Positions 14,283 through 15,755 of a DNA stretch of 15,755 nt are shown here, in pieces; the stretch's first letter is position 1; the number at the start of each line of letters is the position of its first letter. The notes under the pieces were generated by a model. It saw only the letters and a list, made by a program, of their open reading frames with translations, did not search any database and had not been told where the DNA came from. This DNA is from DASZHJ01 sp035581425 (GTDB lineage: Bacteria; Pseudomonadota; Alphaproteobacteria; ATCC43930; CGMCC-115725). The position numbers were made by a program, and so were the translations under genes. The stretch lies in contig DATJVP010000168.1 of NCBI GenBank assembly GCA_035581425.1, forward strand, positions 1 through 15,755. The letters run 5' to 3'.

Positions 14283-14302
14283 ATGGTATAAGATGGTATA
14301 AG
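14283..14302 (+). promoter_or_regulatory. Tandem duplicated extended -10 box
   Basis: The decamer ATGGTATAAG occurs twice in perfect tandem (14283-14292 and 14293-14302). Each copy contains TGGTATAAG, an extended -10 (TG-n-TATAAT-like). No good -35 lies 17 bp upstream of either copy. The second box would start transcription near 14309, just before the GGAGG at 14312-14316 and the ATG at 14323. Confidence 0.5.
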
Positions 14303-14322
14303 TATGAACGTCGGAGGATCCG

Positions 14323-15324
14323 ATGCCGACCCAATCATTGCGGAGGCGCGACTTCGCTGTGCTGGTTGGCGGCGCGATGGCATGGCCCCTTGCTGCACGC
14401 GCACAAGAAACAGGCAAAATTCCCACGATCGGTGTGCTTTGGCATGCCGGTAGCGCGGAGGAAGAAGAGCCGTTCTTCGGCGCACTCCGCGCCGGCTTCA
14501 AGGACCTCGGCTACATCGAAGGTCAAAATATCAGGCTAGAGCATCGCTTTCCCAACGAGGTTCCAGACCGATTCAAGAGCATGATTGCCGAGCTTGTCGC
14601 GTTGAACGTTGATGTCTTCGTTAGCATCACCCCGGCATCATATTATGCAAGGGATGCCACCGGAGCGATCCCCCACGTCTTTGTTATGGTTCCGGACCCT
14701 GTCGGCATGAAGTTTGTCGAGAGCCTCGCACGACCGGGAGGAAATGCCACCGGGCTGTCGATTCTCGCAACCGGCCTGACGCGAAAGCGCTTGCAGTTCA
14801 TGCATGAAGTAATGCCGGGGTTGTCATCTGTCGGATTGCTCGTCAACCCCATGGTCGCTGCGTCCGCGCGCGCATCTACAGAGGAAGCCCAAGTGGCGGC
14901 CGCTGAAATCGGGTTGCCCCTTCGGATATTCGAGGCTGGATCCCTTGACGAACTGGAGGGAGCCTTTGACGCCATGTCGAGCGCAGGTATCCGGGGGCTA
15001 ATCATTGCCGCGGGAGGATTGTTCTATCAAGGTCGGGCAATCATCGCAAAGCTGGCGATTTCACATCGTCTGCCGATATGCGTGTGGTCGAGGGAGGTCA
15101 TGGACGCCGGTGGCGCGCTCCTGTCCTACGGACCTAGCTTGGCTGCGGTGGTTCGACGTGCGCCGACCTACGTCGACAAGATCCTCAAGGGCGCCAAACC
15201 CTCTGAGATCCCTGTCGAGCAACCGACGAAAATCGAACTCCTCATCAACCTCAACATGGCCAAGGCATTTGGAATCGAGGTGCCGCAGAGCTTGCTCGCT
15301 CGCGCCGATGAGGTGATCGAGTAG
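14323..15324 (+). CDS. PF04392-type ABC transporter substrate-binding protein
   Basis: A 333-residue exported protein of the ABC_sub_bind (PF04392) family, periplasmic proteins with a periplasmic-binding-protein-like two-lobe fold. The ATG at 14323 has GGAGG 5 nt upstream. The N-terminus LRRRDFAVLVGGAMAWPLAARAQE is a Tat-type signal (twin arginine, then a moderately hydrophobic core and ARA|QE cleavage near residue 27), typical for this family in alphaproteobacteria. Landmarks are KIPTIGVLWHAGSAEEEEPFFGALRAGFKDLGYIEGQNIRLEHRF, 'IPHVFVMVPDPVGMKFVESLARPGGNATGL' and a C-terminal 'KILKGAKPSEIPVEQPTKIELLINLNMAKAFGIEVPQSLLARADEVIE', a near-consensus family ending. No permease or ATPase is adjacent, so it is an orphan here. 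Its DNA is visibly less GC-rich than the genes around it. The ligand is unknown. Confidence 0.93.
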   Translation: MPTQSLRRRDFAVLVGGAMAWPLAARAQETGKIPTIGVLWHAGSAEEEEPFFGALRAGFKDLGYIEGQNIRLEHRFPNEVPDRFKSMIAELVALNVDVFVSITPASYYARDATGAIPHVFVMVPDPVGMKFVESLARPGGNATGLSILATGLTRKRLQFMHEVMPGLSSVGLLVNPMVAASARASTEEAQVAAAEIGLPLRIFEAGSLDELEGAFDAMSSAGIRGLIIAAGGLFYQGRAIIAKLAISHRLPICVWSREVMDAGGALLSYGPSLAAVVRRAPTYVDKILKGAKPSEIPVEQPTKIELLINLNMAKAFGIEVPQSLLARADEVIE

Positions 15325-15325
15325 C

Positions 15326-15352
15326 GGTTCCGCGAACCTCCGCAAAGGTTCG
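15326..15352 (+). terminator. Weak hairpin terminator or switch after the PF04392 gene
   Basis: Starting 2 nt after the stop are GGTTC (15326-15330), GAACC (15334-15338) and AGGTTCG (15346-15352). The middle arm can pair with either neighbour: GGTTC-CGC-GAACC, or CGAACCT-CCGCAA-AGGTTCG. Only a poor T-tail (GGATTTGAGTTT) follows. Nothing else is recognised in the remaining gap to 15478. Confidence 0.35.
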
Positions 15353-15478
15353 GGATTTGAGTTTCGCGACAGTCTCAACGAATTTCAGCTCCTGGCACTT
15401 CTGCGGCGTGCCGCCTCTCTTCATCAACGACCGCTTACGGTTCCGAAGCGGACTCCGGCAGGCCGCCGCAAGGTGCGC

Positions 15479-15755
15479 TCATGAGTTCACGCCCTGGGCG
15501 AGCCCCGCCCGCTGCGCCAGTTCCTTCAGCGACGCCTCCGGCCGCGCGCCGACGTGGCCGATGATCTCCGCCGCGGCAAGGCTGCCGAGGCGGCCGCAGG
15601 TCTCGAGCGGGCGCCCCTGCGTCAGCCCATGCAGGAAGCCGCTCGCGTAGAGGTCGCCGGCGCCGGTGGTGTCGACGACGCGCTCGACGGGGGCGGCCGC
15701 GATCTCCAGGATCCCGTCCGCGGTGACCACGAGCGAGCCCTTGGCGCTCCGCGTC
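15479..15755 (-). CDS. PfkB-family carbohydrate/nucleoside kinase (C-terminal part, cut by right edge)
   Basis: The last 91 or so codons of a gene that begins beyond the right edge; the stop is TGA at 15481-15479. The visible protein reads from TRSAKGSLVVTADGILEIAAAP into VERVVDTTGAGDLYASGFLHGLTQGR. DTTGAGD is the PfkB signature 2: it forms the anion hole and holds the catalytic aspartate that activates the hydroxyl to be phosphorylated. The tail 'AAEIIGHVGARPEASLKELAQRAGL' resembles proteins annotated as adenosine kinase in alphaproteobacteria, so adenosine or a related ribose compound is the best guess. Ribokinase-like specificity cannot be excluded without the N-terminal half. It is convergent with the PF04392 gene, with a gap of about 150 bp. 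Confidence 0.88.
   Translation of the reverse strand, partial: TRSAKGSLVVTADGILEIAAAPVERVVDTTGAGDLYASGFLHGLTQGRPLETCGRLGSLAAAEIIGHVGARPEASLKELAQRAGLAQGVNS

Overview
The window is GC-rich, densely packed bacterial DNA, most probably from an alphaproteobacterium and plausibly from Hyphomicrobiales. The clues are codon use, many solute-binding proteins including an orphan PF04392 type, and two interspersed palindromic repeats common in that class: a CCCTCTCCCC/GGGGAGAGGG hairpin and an 87-bp element whose arms read like 'MAGxxPAMT' and 'WMPGxRPxMT' when translated. No rRNA, tRNA, CRISPR array, insertion sequence or phage gene was seen.

Layout from left to right. (1) Positions 1-2411, minus strand: a Pro/Ala-rich, membrane-anchored Sel1/TPR-like protein, a TAXI-type (TRAP) solute-binding protein, and the start of a family-5 (peptide/opine/nickel type) solute-binding protein that overlaps the TAXI gene by ATGA and runs off the left edge. 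(2) Positions 2553-4382, minus: the ribosome-associated GTPase TypA/BipA. (3) Positions 4473-9978, minus: a complete Dpp/Opp-type ABC importer operon in the order binding protein, permease, permease, fused double ATPase. It has a REP-like hairpin after the binding-protein gene and a good intrinsic terminator at its end. (4) Positions 10096-11136, plus: a D-2-hydroxyacid dehydrogenase divergent from the importer. (5) Positions 11170-14054, minus: a small regulated module of a GbsR/MarR-type repressor, a DUF4166 protein and a TIGR01777-type SDR epimerase carrying an N-terminal multi-pass membrane domain. (6) Positions 14283-15352, plus: a PF04392 periplasmic binding protein with lower GC than its neighbours. 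(7) Positions 15479-15755, minus: the C-terminal end of a PfkB-family sugar/nucleoside kinase, cut by the right edge.

Most of the window concerns import of small organic solutes: four binding proteins of three families, one of them with a full ABC importer. The divergent dehydrogenase could process an imported 2-hydroxy or 2-oxo acid, but the substrate cannot be read from sequence.

The most novel part is the gbsR-like/DUF4166/membrane-SDR module. The same operator architecture, TTCTG-N6-CAGAA, lies on the regulator's own -10 box and again just upstream of the DUF4166 start. This predicts one repressor controlling itself and the two downstream genes. The DUF4166 reading frame also contains the 87-bp palindromic repeat, in frame, near its N-terminus.
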